From Cerasicoccus arenae (lineage in GTDB: Bacteria; Verrucomicrobiota; Verrucomicrobiia; Opitutales; Cerasicoccaceae), in contig NZ_BMXG01000001.1 of assembly GCF_014651635.1 (NCBI RefSeq), positions 319,180-383,179 on the forward strand: 64,000 bases of DNA, read 5' to 3'. Each line of letters starts with the position of its first letter. Position 1 is the stretch's first letter. The translations under genes were made by a program, and so were the position numbers. This document shows, one piece after another, positions 27,578 through 35,841 of this stretch. The notes beneath the pieces are model-generated. The model searched no databases. It worked only from the letters and a program-made list of their open reading frames with translations, and was not told where the DNA came from.

Positions 27578-27694
27578 ATGAAGCCTAAAAAAGCATGTAA
27601 AGCTGAACCGCAACTTTTCCAGCAGGATTTGGAGCATCTGTTGGATCAACGTGTTACGAGCCAATTTACGACCGTCCAAAAATGCCGAATTTAG
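27578..27694 (+). pseudogene. N-terminal remnant of an IS5-like transposase
   Basis: The 38-codon frame starts MKPKKACKAEPQLFQQDLEH and continues LLDQRV, which resembles the beginning of IS5/IS1182-type DDE transposases (a short basic start, then a helix with LFxxxLDxLLDxxHPL). After LLDQRV the similarity is lost and a stop follows at 27692. The rest of the element is missing. The piece lies between the orphan RHS tip and the second insertion-element fragment. Low certainty because so little is left. Confidence 0.35.
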
Positions 27695-27810
27695 CTCATA
27701 AGCTTTTTTTGTGGATCCCTGTTTATTGAGAATAAAAGTAGCCGCTAGGGTCATAGTGGATTGTCGGGTTATGATTTTTTTGGCCGAAAATGCCTTTTTT
27801 TCGGGGACGA

Positions 27811-27846
27811 AAAAGCTCAACGCTTATGATGTCGTTGAGCTTTTTT
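27811..27846 (-). terminator. Hairpin terminator at the end of the element gene, copy A
   Basis: A perfect 12-bp inverted repeat (AAAAGCTCAACG / CGTTGAGCTTTT) around a 10-base loop, flanked by A and T runs, directly downstream of the stop of the minus-strand gene remnant at 27849. The copy B end of the element has the same structure at 29651-29684. Confidence 0.7.
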
Positions 27847-27848
27847 GT

Positions 27849-28001
27849 TTACAGGAGGGTAAGCTGACGGTCGTTTTTGCGACGGCGTTGGCTGTTTAGG
27901 ATACTGTGTGCCTGGGCCATGTTTTTTGTGTATGCGTTGTCTGCTTGATCTGGTGGCTGACTACGTTGAATGGCGCGTATGATTTGATCGGTTTGCCAGA
28001 G
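27849..28001 (-). pseudogene. 3' fragment of the insertion-element accessory gene (copy A)
   Basis: The minus-strand frame ends LWQTDQIIRAIQRSQPPDQ...AYTKNMAQAHSILNSQRRRK, clearly related to the end of the intact gene at 29708-30190 (LWQTDQIIRAIQQSQPPDHA ... QNLAQAHRIISSQRRRK). Everything upstream of LWQTDQ is missing because the homologous segment is joined to the toxin fragment at 28001. Confidence 0.7.
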
Positions 28002-28945
28002 TGGATAGCGTGCTCCCCAGAGCGAATACATGGGACCCTCGCAGAAAAACTAGCCTATATTTTGATGACTACGGGGCAATTGCCTTTGGCGCGAACTACA
28101 CCTTTTTCTTGAGCTTTCCACAAGCAGAGCCAACTTATTCAGGATCAAGTCGACAGAAGCCAGGAAGCTTTGGGGAGTGGTGGACGGATGTTCTCGCAGA
28201 AGAACTTGCATTGGTCTATCTCCGCAGCGTCGAACGTTCGTCACAGAACTTTGAGCCATTGCCTTGGTTTACTGGTCCAGCTTTAGATACCGCAGAGTTC
28301 GGGGTAGAATTTGCCATTCCCGGCTCAAGCAGCGGAATTATGGCTGTGCGCGGTGATTATGAGGGAGCCAGGGCACAGGCAGGTAATTTCATCTTCCTAC
28401 CGCTTATGTTCGCTGGCGGCGGTTTTGCTGACGATGGTTTACGCCTTGCTGGTGGTTTTGCGGATGATGGAATTAGATTTTTATCACCTAGTAGATTGGG
28501 AAGTGTCGGTGAGGCAAATCGCATTGCTCAAGGCTTTGGATCTATAGATGATATTTCATTTATTACTCGAGAGTTAAGGAGAAAGACAGGAGCTGAGATA
28601 GTTTTTTCCTCTAGGGAGGCTTTGCGGCGAGGTCGATCAGGTGTCCCAATTGGCAATTATTTCGATTTAGATACAAATACGATTCATCTAATGACTGGAA
28701 GGGCCAATACAGGGCGTGGTGTTTTCTTCGAAGAAGTCCAACATGCATTAGACCAGTTCTATAATCCTGCATGGAACAATCCTTTTATTATGCAAGGTAA
28801 CGTAAATCTCCATAGGGGAACTTTCCACAGATTGGCTAATAACCCATGGTTCAATTTAAGTCATGATGAATTGACTGGATTCCTTGGTTGGCAAGGCGGC
28901 GCTTCTCGAGATATGATTTTAGAATCCATGATGTTCGTGCACTAG
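28001..28945 (+). pseudogene. Truncated toxin tip with metallopeptidase-like EExxH motif
   Basis: A 314-codon frame opening exactly at the junction with the element fragment (GTG at 28001), so its natural beginning is lost. The last 140 residues look like a folded toxin domain: RKTGAEIVFSSREALRRGRS...TNTIHLMTGRANTGRGVFFE, then EVQHALDQFYNP. The FFEEVQHALDQF segment resembles the E-E-x-x-H-A motif of zincin-like toxin domains of polymorphic toxins. The middle has a tandem GGFADDG(L/I)R pair (about residues 142-160). A small immunity-like gene follows three bases after the stop. It has no RHS core or signal, so it is a stored or dead tip. The enzyme class is a guess from one motif. Confidence 0.55.
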
Positions 28946-28947
28946 TT

Positions 28948-29217
28948 ATGAAGAATCTGTCAGAATTAGAAAATTATCACACTACTGAATGCAATTTAGA
29001 TGAAATGCGGGAGCATTTCTCTTCTAACTCCTCATCATTACCTGAGCATAGGAGAAAGGAATGGGCGGCATTTCTTTCAGATTTAGCTGACGGAGAGGTC
29101 ATTTGGCATTTTGAGGCGGATGCTGAAGATTGGGATCGAGGGCTTGGAGCAGAAGGGTATATTGTTGTTAATGCTACTGGTCAAATCACCCGACATTTAG
29201 TCACAAAGATCAATTGA
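28948..29217 (+). CDS. Small putative immunity protein
   Basis: An 89-residue protein (MKNLSELENYHTTECNLDEM...) starting at the ATG two bases after the TAG of the truncated toxin. It is acidic, with RRKEWAAFLSDLADGEVIWH, FEADAEDWDRGLGAEGYIVV and a C-terminal TRHLVTKIN. Small proteins of this make-up (a helix ending in LADGDxxW, a W-x-x-L-x-G-x-x-G-Y loop, then a strand) are often coded behind RHS or other toxin tips. The longer frame from 28888 overlaps the toxin and was not chosen. It could still protect against the toxin even if the toxin copy is inactive. Immunity is inferred mainly from position. Confidence 0.62.
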   Translation: MKNLSELENYHTTECNLDEMREHFSSNSSSLPEHRRKEWAAFLSDLADGEVIWHFEADAEDWDRGLGAEGYIVVNATGQITRHLVTKIN

Positions 29218-29218
29218 A

Positions 29219-29485
29219 TTACTTGAAGATCCATTCCTGTTGCCCGGTACTGTTGGTTCTGAAATCGATATCGCGTTCTTTGTCAGTCTTACTCAACTTC
29301 GCTTCCTGACGGTCATCCGTCGCCTTGAAGATGTCCATGAAAGCATTGACCTGTTCACGCAACGGTTCGCCGACCCGGTGCCAGTGAATGTTCTCCCATT
29401 GGCCGTTGAAGGTCATACGGAGCGTGTCGCCCCAGATGATCCGCGCAGGGATGCCCCAGAGGGTCATGTTGATGTAGGCCATGTC
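29219..29485 (-). pseudogene. C-terminal remnant of an N6-adenine DNA methylase-like protein
   Basis: The minus-strand frame reads RLVTCDMAYINMTLWGIPAR and then IIWGDTLRM, resembling the CD-x-x-x-I/V-x-x-T-x-L-W-G-I-P-A-x-I-x-x-G-(D/N)-T-L segment near the end of plasmid- or ICE-borne N6 methylases of type I M-subunit style. It continues to a charged tail ending TGQQEWIFK, with the stop at 29219. The N-terminal part with the catalytic NPPF/Y box is missing; on that side the sequence passes into the second element end. It is convergent with the small immunity gene. A remnant only; identification is moderate. Confidence 0.42.
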
Positions 29486-29557
29486 ACATGTTACTAGCCG
29501 AATTAACGCCGACCATTTTTGCCGATTTGGGATCATACGATTTTTATGAGAATGCCG

Positions 29558-29845
29558 TTTTATTGAGAAAAAAAGTATCCGGTGGCGTCGTATCGCGCTG
29601 GGTGGGCTACGACGGATTTGGCCGAAAAATCGATTCATTTTCGTCGACGAAAAAAGCTCAACGTATGATGGCGTTGAGCTTTTGTTGTTTTACAGGAGGG
29701 TGATTTGCTAGTGGTTCTCGGACGCGCATTTGCGCCGACGTTGGCTGGATATGATGCGGTGTGCCTGGGCGAGGTTCTGGGTGTAGGCGTGGTCCGGGGG
29801 CTGGCTTTGCTGGATGGCGCGTATGATCTGATCGGTCTGCCAGAG
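29558..29845. repeat. Diverged copy B of the insertion-element end (partner 27721-28001)
   Basis: Same order of landmarks as copy A: TTTATTGAGAA, TTTGGCCGAAAA, the AAAGCTCAACG hairpin, TTACAGGAGGG and the 3' end of the accessory gene. Here the gene continues intact to 30190, so this is the more complete copy. The two copies differ at many bases, which speaks for two separate old insertions and against a recent duplication. Confidence 0.7.
29651..29684 (-). terminator. Hairpin terminator at the end of the element gene, copy B
   Basis: An 11-bp inverted repeat (AAAGCTCAACG / CGTTGAGCTTT) with an 8-base loop, placed between the outer element end and the stop of the accessory gene at 29708. On the minus strand it is followed by a run of T, as in a rho-independent terminator. 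Confidence 0.65.
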
Positions 29846-30190
29846 GGCGTGTCGCACATGGCGCAGCTCATCGCAGAGTCGATCTCCGTGGCGTAAGAAC
29901 CACTGCTGGAGGCATTGCATGAGATACCTTGGGAAGTAGGTCTGGTATTGAGCCCGGTTGCCGTGTTTTACGATCTCATCGAGCCTTTGTACGATGAGTG
30001 CTTCGTAGCGTTGCGGCGGCAAGTGCAGGCCTTTGTCGTGGAGCCAGGCGGCTGGCCAGGTGATGGCTTGGCAAAGAACGATTTGGTCCCGGAAAAGTGT
30101 TCTGGGATGCTGATTGTGATAAAAATCCTCCCTGATTCGGGCAAGGATTTTTTGTAGCGATTGGCGTTCGATGGGTTCATTGCTGTGCAT
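29708..30190 (-). CDS. Insertion-element accessory protein, function unknown
   Basis: A 160-residue basic protein (MHSNEPIERQSLQKILARIR ... QRRRKCASENH). It has several aromatic and His-rich stretches (DFYHNQHPRTLFRDQ, WPAAWLHDKGLHLPPQRYEA) and no known catalytic motif that I can see. It follows and slightly overlaps an ExeA-like ATPase fragment (30177 on), and its 3' end is repeated at 27849-28001, which shows that it belongs to a mobile element. In elements with an ATPase helper, further small proteins take part in target choice; that role here is only an inference. No transposase is present. Confidence 0.5.
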   Translation of the reverse strand: MHSNEPIERQSLQKILARIREDFYHNQHPRTLFRDQIVLCQAITWPAAWLHDKGLHLPPQRYEALIVQRLDEIVKHGNRAQYQTYFPRYLMQCLQQWFLRHGDRLCDELRHVRHALWQTDQIIRAIQQSQPPDHAYTQNLAQAHRIISSQRRRKCASENH

Positions 30191-30551
30191 CGGGTTTCCT
30201 CCTTTGCTCGGGCAGTGGGGTGTCGTATTGGCGTCGCCAGTGCGGCTGCATGAGCACGGCGTTGACCTGCTTGAGATCGACGGTTTTGGTCTGATCTCGC
30301 ACGGCTTCGATTAGGGAGGCGATGCAGAGATTACGGGCGGCGCGCAGGACGCCTTCAGCGGCCTGAACAATGATGTTGAGCGCAGCATCGGAGAAGGTTG
30401 CGTGGGCGAGTCCGGCGTGATCGAGTTGGCCGAGAATAAACTGCTGCATGTCATCGGGCGCGAGTGGTTGGAGCTCGCCGGACCAGGTGATGCGGCTGTT
30501 AATATCGGCGTTGACGGAGAGCTGGAGCTTGTCGCGCAGGCTGCCATGACC
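30177..30551 (-). pseudogene. C-terminal part of an ExeA/TniB-like AAA+ ATPase of the element
   Basis: The frame reads GHGSLRDKLQLSVNADINSR, then ITWSGELQPL and ILGQLDHAGLAHATFSDAAL...RAARNLCIASLIEA, matching the sensor/lid half of ExeA-like transposition ATPases (xGQPELRxxL ... ARNLxxxAL). The Walker A and B parts that should precede GHGSLRDKL are absent: upstream of 30551 the frame changes into unrelated sequence, in which another frame reads VGKPRKVTPEQLLEAIEQV. So the gene is cut by a deletion or joined to a foreign piece. A shorter frame from the ATG at 30449 could still be translated. Confidence 0.6.
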
Positions 30552-30660
30552 TGTTCGATGGCTTCAAGGAGCTGCTCGGGCGTGACCTTGCGGGGCTTAC
30601 CTACAGAAGAAACGACGAAAACGCTTCGCCCGAGGCTGCTCTTTTTTAAGGGACGACGAA

Positions 30661-31494
30661 TTATCCCGTCAGGTCTCGTGGATTCCCCCGGATCTTCAGT
30701 CTTGGCCGAGTAATCTGCGACTGCTCCAACTTACCGTTGCGGATAATTTCATAGCTTACTGGTGAGGCCCAATAGCCGCCAGCCAACAGCTTGCGAAGCC
30801 GGTAAATGCGCTTGGCCCGCTGAAGCTGCGCACGCGGAATCGTCACCCCTGCACGGGCGTCCTCGGTTGAGGTTTTGCCTTCGGTGCTACTCAGGTTGTC
30901 TCCGTGCCAGGCAAAAATGCCAATCGGCTCGCGGACCACGCCTAATTTCGCGCCGAGTTCCAGCTGACGCCTGACCCAGAGGTGATCGGCAATCAAGCGG
31001 TAACTAGCATCATACGGATACCGTTCCCAGAGCGCCCGGCGATAGATAAACGAACAAGTCTGCACGGGCATGTGCCAATAGGCGTCGATCAACCGCGGGG
31101 TAATGACTTGCTTGAAAAGTTGTAAGAATACCCCTCGCCCGTTGACCATAACCGTTGGCCCAAGCACGGCATCGAGCTGGTCGCGCTCCAGCAGATCCAA
31201 CGCCGCATTGACCCCGACGCGGTTGAGCTGCTCGTCCGTATTCAAGTGGATGATGACCTCGCCAGTCGCCCGAGCCGCCGCTTGGTTGAGCGCGTCGTAC
31301 ATGCCTTGGTCCCGACCCGAGCGCCAATCGACATCAGGCTGGCTCCGAAGGAAGTCCAACGTAGCATCCGTGCTCCCGCCATCGGCGACGATGTGCTCGT
31401 ATTCTCGCCCCGCCAACGCATGGCGCACCGAGGCCACGCAGTCCGGCAAAAAGCGGGCCGCGTTGTAGCAGGGCGTGATCACACTGACTTTCAC
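30661..31494 (-). CDS. Family 2 glycosyltransferase
   Basis: A 277-residue GT-A glycosyltransferase that transfers a sugar from a nucleotide donor. The GTG at 31494 gives MKVSVITPCYNAARFLPDCV and has GGGAG ten bases before it; the frame also opens further upstream at 31530. Motifs: ITPCYN at the start, EHIVADGGSTDATLDFL (nucleotide-binding DGGSTD), GMYDALNQAAARATGEVIIH with LNTDE (metal-binding region), and the acceptor part with HMPVQTCSFIYRRALWERYP and LIADHLWVRRQ. It resembles WcaA/colanic-type enzymes of surface polysaccharide synthesis. No other sugar genes are near; it borders the accessory island. Confidence 0.9.
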   Translation of the reverse strand: MKVSVITPCYNAARFLPDCVASVRHALAGREYEHIVADGGSTDATLDFLRSQPDVDWRSGRDQGMYDALNQAAARATGEVIIHLNTDEQLNRVGVNAALDLLERDQLDAVLGPTVMVNGRGVFLQLFKQVITPRLIDAYWHMPVQTCSFIYRRALWERYPYDASYRLIADHLWVRRQLELGAKLGVVREPIGIFAWHGDNLSSTEGKTSTEDARAGVTIPRAQLQRAKRIYRLRKLLAGGYWASPVSYEIIRNGKLEQSQITRPRLKIRGNPRDLTG

Positions 31495-31561
31495 GGCAAT
31501 CGTTCTCCCAGAAAAATCCCCCGCGCACAAGCCCGCGCATTATCCGCAAACCACAGAAGGA

Positions 31562-31600
31562 TTTTTAGCCACGGATGAACGTAGATTTTACGCAGATTCC
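31562..31600 (+). repeat. Dispersed repeat, AGCCACGGATGA type (partner 63713-63751)
   Basis: The sequence TTTTAGCCACGGATGAACG and the following GATTTTACGCAGAT correspond, on the opposite strand, to the copy at 63713-63751. Short units of this type are found between genes in many Verrucomicrobiota and related bacteria. It lies in the gap between the glycosyltransferase and cysH. Confidence 0.55.
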
Positions 31601-31753
31601 GTCGGCCTATTATTATCGGCGAATTTTAGCGTTAATGCGTTGCATGGGCATACGCGCCCTCACCCCTTTCACCCATGCCCCAATTAGTCGAACCTGTCCC
31701 AAAGCCCCATCATTCGCGCAATGCTCGAATCTCTCGGTCCAGCGGGACGCTGG

Positions 31754-32473
31754 CTAGATCTGGAAGTCGGTGCGGTCGCTGACTTCGTGGAGGCCGCACT
31801 CGCGCTTCATGCCGTTGAAGCGAGTGTCTTCGGCGGTCATGCCCTCAAGCAGCTTAGAGGTGCTGTGGACATCGCCCACCGACACGTAGCCTTCGTCCCA
31901 CAAGGGATGATAAGACAGGTTGTTGCCCGTCAAATATTTGTAGATGTCGCGGTCAGACCAATCAATGATCGGGTAGGCCTTAAACATCTTGTTCTGCCGC
32001 TCCAACGGGCGCAAATGGGTGCGTGTGGAAGACTGCGCGCGCCGCAAACCACTCATCCAGCCCAACGCCTTCAACTCGATCAGCGCGCGATTCATGGGCT
32101 CCACTTTGTTTTCCAAATTATAGGCTTCAAGGGCCTCAATATCCTTCTCCCAACGCTTACCATAGAGTGCCTCTTGCCAGGCAGCCGTGCGCAGCGGGCT
32201 GTACACCTTGAGGTTGAGATTCAGGTCATTGGCCAGTTTATCCGCAAACTGGTAGGTCTCTGGAAACAAGTAGCCCGTATCGACAAAAACCACAGGGATA
32301 CCCGGTGCCACGGCATTGGCCAAGTGCAGCAAGGCCGCCGACTGAACGCCAAAGCTGGTGCTCATCACGAGCTGCTCACCAAAACGCTCAAATGCCCATT
32401 CGATACGGGCATGAGCCGTGGCCGATTCCAAGCGCTGGTTAATCGCTTGCAAGTCTTCGAGTTCCTCTAACAT
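31754..32473 (-). CDS. cysH: Phosphoadenylyl-sulfate (PAPS) reductase
   Basis: Reduces activated sulfate to sulfite in assimilatory sulfate reduction. It has 239 residues. Motifs: [18 protein letters not shown] (PP-loop), [19 protein letters not shown], the [20 protein letters not shown] core and the C-terminal KRECGLHE with the catalytic cysteine. The two cysteine pairs that bind the 4Fe-4S cluster in APS reductases are absent, so the substrate should be PAPS with thioredoxin as donor. It is divergent from cca with a 95-base gap that must hold both promoters. No other cys genes are in the window. Confidence 0.93.
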   Translation of the reverse strand: MLEELEDLQAINQRLESATAHARIEWAFERFGEQLVMSTSFGVQSAALLHLANAVAPGIPVVFVDTGYLFPETYQFADKLANDLNLNLKVYSPLRTAAWQEALYGKRWEKDIEALEAYNLENKVEPMNRALIELKALGWMSGLRRAQSSTRTHLRPLERQNKMFKAYPIIDWSDRDIYKYLTGNNLSYHPLWDEGYVSVGDVHSTSKLLEGMTAEDTRFNGMKRECGLHEVSDRTDFQI

Positions 32474-32568
32474 GCTGCTTCTGTCGTCCGAAATGAGTCT
32501 TCCTTACTAAATTAGGTAAATTACTAAAGATAAACTTTCCGCTGCTGTCAATTGCGGACCGTGTTTCT

Positions 32569-33966
32569 ATGTCAGAAAACCAACTAAGCCCCCATCTAAT
32601 CCCGCTCGATCACGAATCAGGCCGCGCCATTATAGCCATTGCTCAGGATGTCGCAGCAGCGGGCGGGCGGGCATTGGTCGTGGGTGGTGCCGTGCGTGAC
32701 GCTCTCCTTGGAGCCGTTTCCAAGGATCTCGATTTGGAGGTCTTTGGTGTGCCCGCAGACCAGTTGGAGGCGCTTTTGGCCGCCAAATACCGGATTGATC
32801 AGGTGGGCCGATCCTTCGGCGTATTCATCGTCAAAGGGCTGGGCATCGACGTAGCCCTCCCCCGCCGCGAACGCAAATCCGGCCAAGGGCACAAAGCTTT
32901 CACGGTCGAGGGCGATCCAGAAATGACCTTTGCCGAGGCCGCTGCCCGACGCGATTTCACGCTCAATGCCATTTCCTGGGACCCGCTCAACGGCGAAATC
33001 ATTGACCCCGCTCACGGCCAACGCGACCTCGCCGAAGGCGTCTTGCGCCACGTCTCCCATCAGTTTGCCGAAGACCCCCTACGCGTCCTCCGGGCAATGC
33101 AATTTCTGGCGCGTTTTGAGCTGACCATCGCCCCGGAAACCCTCGCCCTCTGCCAGTCGATTGAGGCCGAAGACCTCCCGCGCGAACGCCTGTTCGAGGA
33201 GTGGTCCAAGTTGATTCTCAAGGGCAAAAAGCCATCAGTGGGGCTGCATTTCCTCCGTGACTGCGGATGGATTCGCTATTACCCAGAGCTGCTCGCCCTG
33301 CCCGACTGCCCACAAGACCCACAATGGCACCCCGAGGGCAACGTCTGGCTCCACACCCTGCATTGCATGGACGCCTTTGCCCGCGAGCGCATCGGCGACG
33401 ATTGGGAAGACCTCGTGGTCGGGTTCGCCGTACTCCTGCACGACATTGGCAAGCCCGCCACCACCTTTACGGATGAAAATGGCCGCGTCCGCTCACCCGC
33501 GCACGATGTCGTCGGTCTGCCCATTGCCGAAACTTTTCTGCGTCGACTGACCGCCCATCGCGAGCTGATTGACCAAGTGCTGCCGCTCATCGAAACCCAT
33601 ATGCGGCCAGCCGATTTCTATAAAAATAACGCCTCTCACGCCGCCATCCGCCGTTTGGCCAACCGCGTGGGCCGCATCGACCGCCTACTCCGCGTCGCCA
33701 CCGCCGACATGGCTGGACGCCCGCCCAAAGCCGCTGACTTCCCCGCCGGAGAATGGCTCCGCCAAAAGGCCGAAGAGCTGGCCGTCCAAGACAGCGTCCC
33801 CCGCCCACTCGTGCAGGGCCGCGATCTGATTGAACTCGGTCTGAAGCCCGGCAAATCCTTCAAGGCCATCCTCGACACCTGCTTCGAAGCCCAACTCGAC
33901 GGCGAGTTCGCCACCTTGGAAGACGGCATTACCTTCGCCCGCAAAGTAATTGCCGGGGAGAATTAG
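32569..33966 (+). CDS. cca: CCA-adding tRNA nucleotidyltransferase with HD domain
   Basis: A class II nucleotidyltransferase of 465 residues that adds or repairs the 3' CCA of tRNAs. Catalytic head: [20 protein letters not shown] and DLEVFGV (the D-x-D pair), followed by [13 protein letters not shown] (the RRD motif) and [16 protein letters not shown]. An HD domain with [17 protein letters not shown] follows near residue 300, as in the E. coli-type enzyme. Its C-terminal half may have phosphatase activity by analogy. A CCA enzyme would still be needed for repair even though both tRNAs in the window encode CCA. It could also be annotated as a poly(A) polymerase relative, but the HD domain favours CCA. 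Confidence 0.9.
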   Translation: MSENQLSPHLIPLDHESGRAIIAIAQDVAAAGGRALVVGGAVRDALLGAVSKDLDLEVFGVPADQLEALLAAKYRIDQVGRSFGVFIVKGLGIDVALPRRERKSGQGHKAFTVEGDPEMTFAEAAARRDFTLNAISWDPLNGEIIDPAHGQRDLAEGVLRHVSHQFAEDPLRVLRAMQFLARFELTIAPETLALCQSIEAEDLPRERLFEEWSKLILKGKKPSVGLHFLRDCGWIRYYPELLALPDCPQDPQWHPEGNVWLHTLHCMDAFARERIGDDWEDLVVGFAVLLHDIGKPATTFTDENGRVRSPAHDVVGLPIAETFLRRLTAHRELIDQVLPLIETHMRPADFYKNNASHAAIRRLANRVGRIDRLLRVATADMAGRPPKAADFPAGEWLRQKAEELAVQDSVPRPLVQGRDLIELGLKPGKSFKAILDTCFEAQLDGEFATLEDGITFARKVIAGEN

Positions 33967-34069
33967 CCGCCGTAGAACGCTTTTGCGCCATTGACAGGGG
34001 CGTGAGAGACGCCAAGTTATCTTTCAACTTTGCTCTGATCCGCGAATTCATTTTTTAGATTACCACTTT

Positions 34070-35395
34070 ATGGCTGAAATCATCGATATGCCCAAGCTCT
34101 CCGACACCATGGAAGTCGGAACGATTGTCAATTGGCTCAAACAAGAAGGCGACGCCGTCTCCGTAGGCGACATCCTCTGCGAAGTCGAAACTGACAAGGC
34201 CACCATGGAACTTGAGAACCTCGTGACCGACGGGGTGATCATTAAAATTTACACGCCAGCTGGCGGTGAAGCGCCCATTGGTGCCCCCATCTGCGCCATC
34301 GGTGAAAAAGGTGAAGCCGCCCCCGAGCCCAAAGCTCCCGCCAAGGCAGAAAAGCCCTTCGACGATGCGCCTAAAGAGCCCGCAGCCGACAAAGAAGTGA
34401 GCACCAACACCGGCAGTGCTGAAGGCCGTAAGCAAGAGCCTATCCAGTCCGTTGAAACGCCCGCCGCCACCGAAGACGATGGTAAGCGCGTGAAAATTTC
34501 CCCGCTGGCCCGCAAGCTTGCGGACTCCAAGGGCATCCCGATCAACTCCATCAAGGGCACCGGCCCCGGTGGTCGCATCACCAAGGCAGACGTGCTCGAG
34601 GCCGAGAAAAACGGCGTCTCAGCCCCTGCCGCCTCGCCTGCTCCATCTGCGCCAGCTCCTGCTGCTCCTGCTGCTCCTGCCGCAGGCTTGGAAGACAAGA
34701 CGATCAAGGTCTCCAACATGCGCCGCGTCATTGCCCAGCGCCTGCTCCAGTCCAAGACCGAAGTCCCACACTTTTATCTGGAAACCGAAATCGACGCCAC
34801 CGCACTCATTGCGATGCGCGCCGAGCTCAACGCCAGCCTCGCCGAGCTTTCGCCTGAACAGGGCGGCATCAAGTTCACGGTCAATGACTTCATCCTCAAA
34901 GCCAGCGCCGAAGCCCTTCGCCGCGTGCCTGCAGTCAATGCCGCTTGGCAAGGCGACACGATCCAGCAATACGGTGCCGTGCATCTGGCATTCGGCGTCG
35001 CCCTCGAAGACGGCCTGCTGACACCCGTTATTCGCGATGCCCACGCCAAGTCGCTCCGGCAAATTTCCGCTGAGGCCAAGTCCCTCATCAAGAAGGCACG
35101 CAGCAAGAAGCTGTCACCAGACGAGATGGCAGGCTCCACCTTTACCGTGACCAACCTCGGCATGTATGGCGTCACTGGCTTCTACGGCATTATCAATATG
35201 CCCAACGCCGCAATCCTCTCCGTGGGTGCGACGATCAAGAAGCCTGTAGTTGGCCCCAACGGCGACATCATTGCAGGCGATCGCATGAGCGTCGGCATGG
35301 CTGGCGACCACCGCATCATCGATGGCGCAGTCGGCGCAGAATTTCTCATGGCACTCAAGGAAGTGCTCGAAAAACCCGCGCTCATGCTTGTCTAA
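34070..35395 (+). CDS. Dihydrolipoamide acetyltransferase (E2), pyruvate dehydrogenase
   Basis: The E2 core of a 2-oxoacid dehydrogenase complex, here most likely pyruvate dehydrogenase. 441 residues: one lipoyl domain (1-75) with the lipoylated K43 in VETDKATMEL, an acidic Ala/Pro/Glu linker, an E3/E1-binding domain (KISPLARKLADSKGIPINSI), an Ala-Pro linker and the catalytic domain ending with VGMAGDHRIIDGAVGAEFL, which has the catalytic His-x3-Asp. The short N-terminus (MAEIIDMPKLSDTMEVGTIV) is typical of PDH E2 of alphaproteobacterial or mitochondrial type. The E1 and E3 genes are not adjacent downstream; a 57-residue membrane protein follows. Confidence 0.93.
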   Translation: MAEIIDMPKLSDTMEVGTIVNWLKQEGDAVSVGDILCEVETDKATMELENLVTDGVIIKIYTPAGGEAPIGAPICAIGEKGEAAPEPKAPAKAEKPFDDAPKEPAADKEVSTNTGSAEGRKQEPIQSVETPAATEDDGKRVKISPLARKLADSKGIPINSIKGTGPGGRITKADVLEAEKNGVSAPAASPAPSAPAPAAPAAPAAGLEDKTIKVSNMRRVIAQRLLQSKTEVPHFYLETEIDATALIAMRAELNASLAELSPEQGGIKFTVNDFILKASAEALRRVPAVNAAWQGDTIQQYGAVHLAFGVALEDGLLTPVIRDAHAKSLRQISAEAKSLIKKARSKKLSPDEMAGSTFTVTNLGMYGVTGFYGIINMPNAAILSVGATIKKPVVGPNGDIIAGDRMSVGMAGDHRIIDGAVGAEFLMALKEVLEKPALMLV

Positions 35396-35508
35396 GCAGA
35401 CGCGGCGTGAATTGAAATCAAGGCAGCCCAAGTGAACGCGTGAGAGACAAGGCCCAACTAGGCATTTTTGTTCTCTCATCAAGGCACAAAGGCCAGAAGT
35501 AACCATAA

Positions 35509-35682
35509 ATGGGTAATTACGGCATGGTCGGCGTTCTGGGCGGCGTTTTATTCGTCGCTGGCGTTGCCTTGATCTACAACCGCTGGGCCAACAACCGCGT
35601 CAATAAAGAGCATCGCAACGCCCGCTTCATGAAAGGCAGCATGCTCGGTCGTCGACCCTACGACGAAGACGAAGACGATTAA
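35509..35682 (+). CDS. Small single-span membrane protein, 57 residues
   Basis: An ATG at 35509, preceded by an AGAAG stretch 12 bases upstream, opens a 57-residue frame: MGNYGMVGVLGGVLFVAGVA forms a membrane helix, followed by a basic segment (NNRVNKEHRNARFMKGSML) and an acidic tail (YDEDEDD). Codon use is similar to the core genes. It lies 113 bases after the E2 gene on the same strand. I know no family. The hydrophobic helix, charge pattern and clean stop make it a plausible real gene. Confidence 0.5.
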   Translation: MGNYGMVGVLGGVLFVAGVALIYNRWANNRVNKEHRNARFMKGSMLGRRPYDEDEDD

Positions 35683-35708
35683 TAGCCGCCCCTCGTCCGC
35701 GTGACCAA

Positions 35709-35808
35709 CACGCTACTCTCCCAGGCCAACTTGCAACGAATCCGCGCGAACAACACGTAACCCGTTCCAAGCTAGCACGCTACTCTCCCAAGCCAACACG
35801 CAACCAAT
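35709..35808 (+). repeat. Two 33-base direct repeats
   Basis: CACGCTACTCTCCCAGGCCA at 35709 and CACGCTACTCTCCCAAGCCA at 35776 begin two 33-base units 67 bases apart, each continuing with a CAAC-GCAAC-AAT-like end. A few bases differ. Only two copies are seen, so a CRISPR array is not supported. Confidence 0.75.
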
Positions 35809-35841
35809 CAGTTGCCAAAATCACCGCAAGCGTTGCCTCAC

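Larger units (their letters stand above)
27721..28001. repeat. Diverged copy A of an insertion-element end (partner 29558-29845)
   Basis: This stretch matches 29558-29845 in the same orientation: TTTATTGAGAA at the outer edge, TTGGCCGAAAA, a hairpin, TTACAGGAGGG, and the 3' end of a minus-strand gene (GTATGAT-TGATCGG-TTGCCAGAG). Similarity stops sharply at 28001, where the toxin fragment begins. It is the left end of an element whose body was lost here. Confidence 0.7.

Noticed and set aside
29488..29703. Plus-strand frame with GYDGFGRKIDSF, RHS-like at first sight
   Set aside because: It lies across the element end; the YDGFGR resemblance is short and no other RHS features surround it.
31721..32470. 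Open frame opposite cysH
   Set aside because: Complete overlap with the well-supported PAPS reductase; no motifs.
35709..35808. Possible CRISPR repeats
   Set aside because: Only two units, imperfect, with one spacer of 34 bases and no cas genes.
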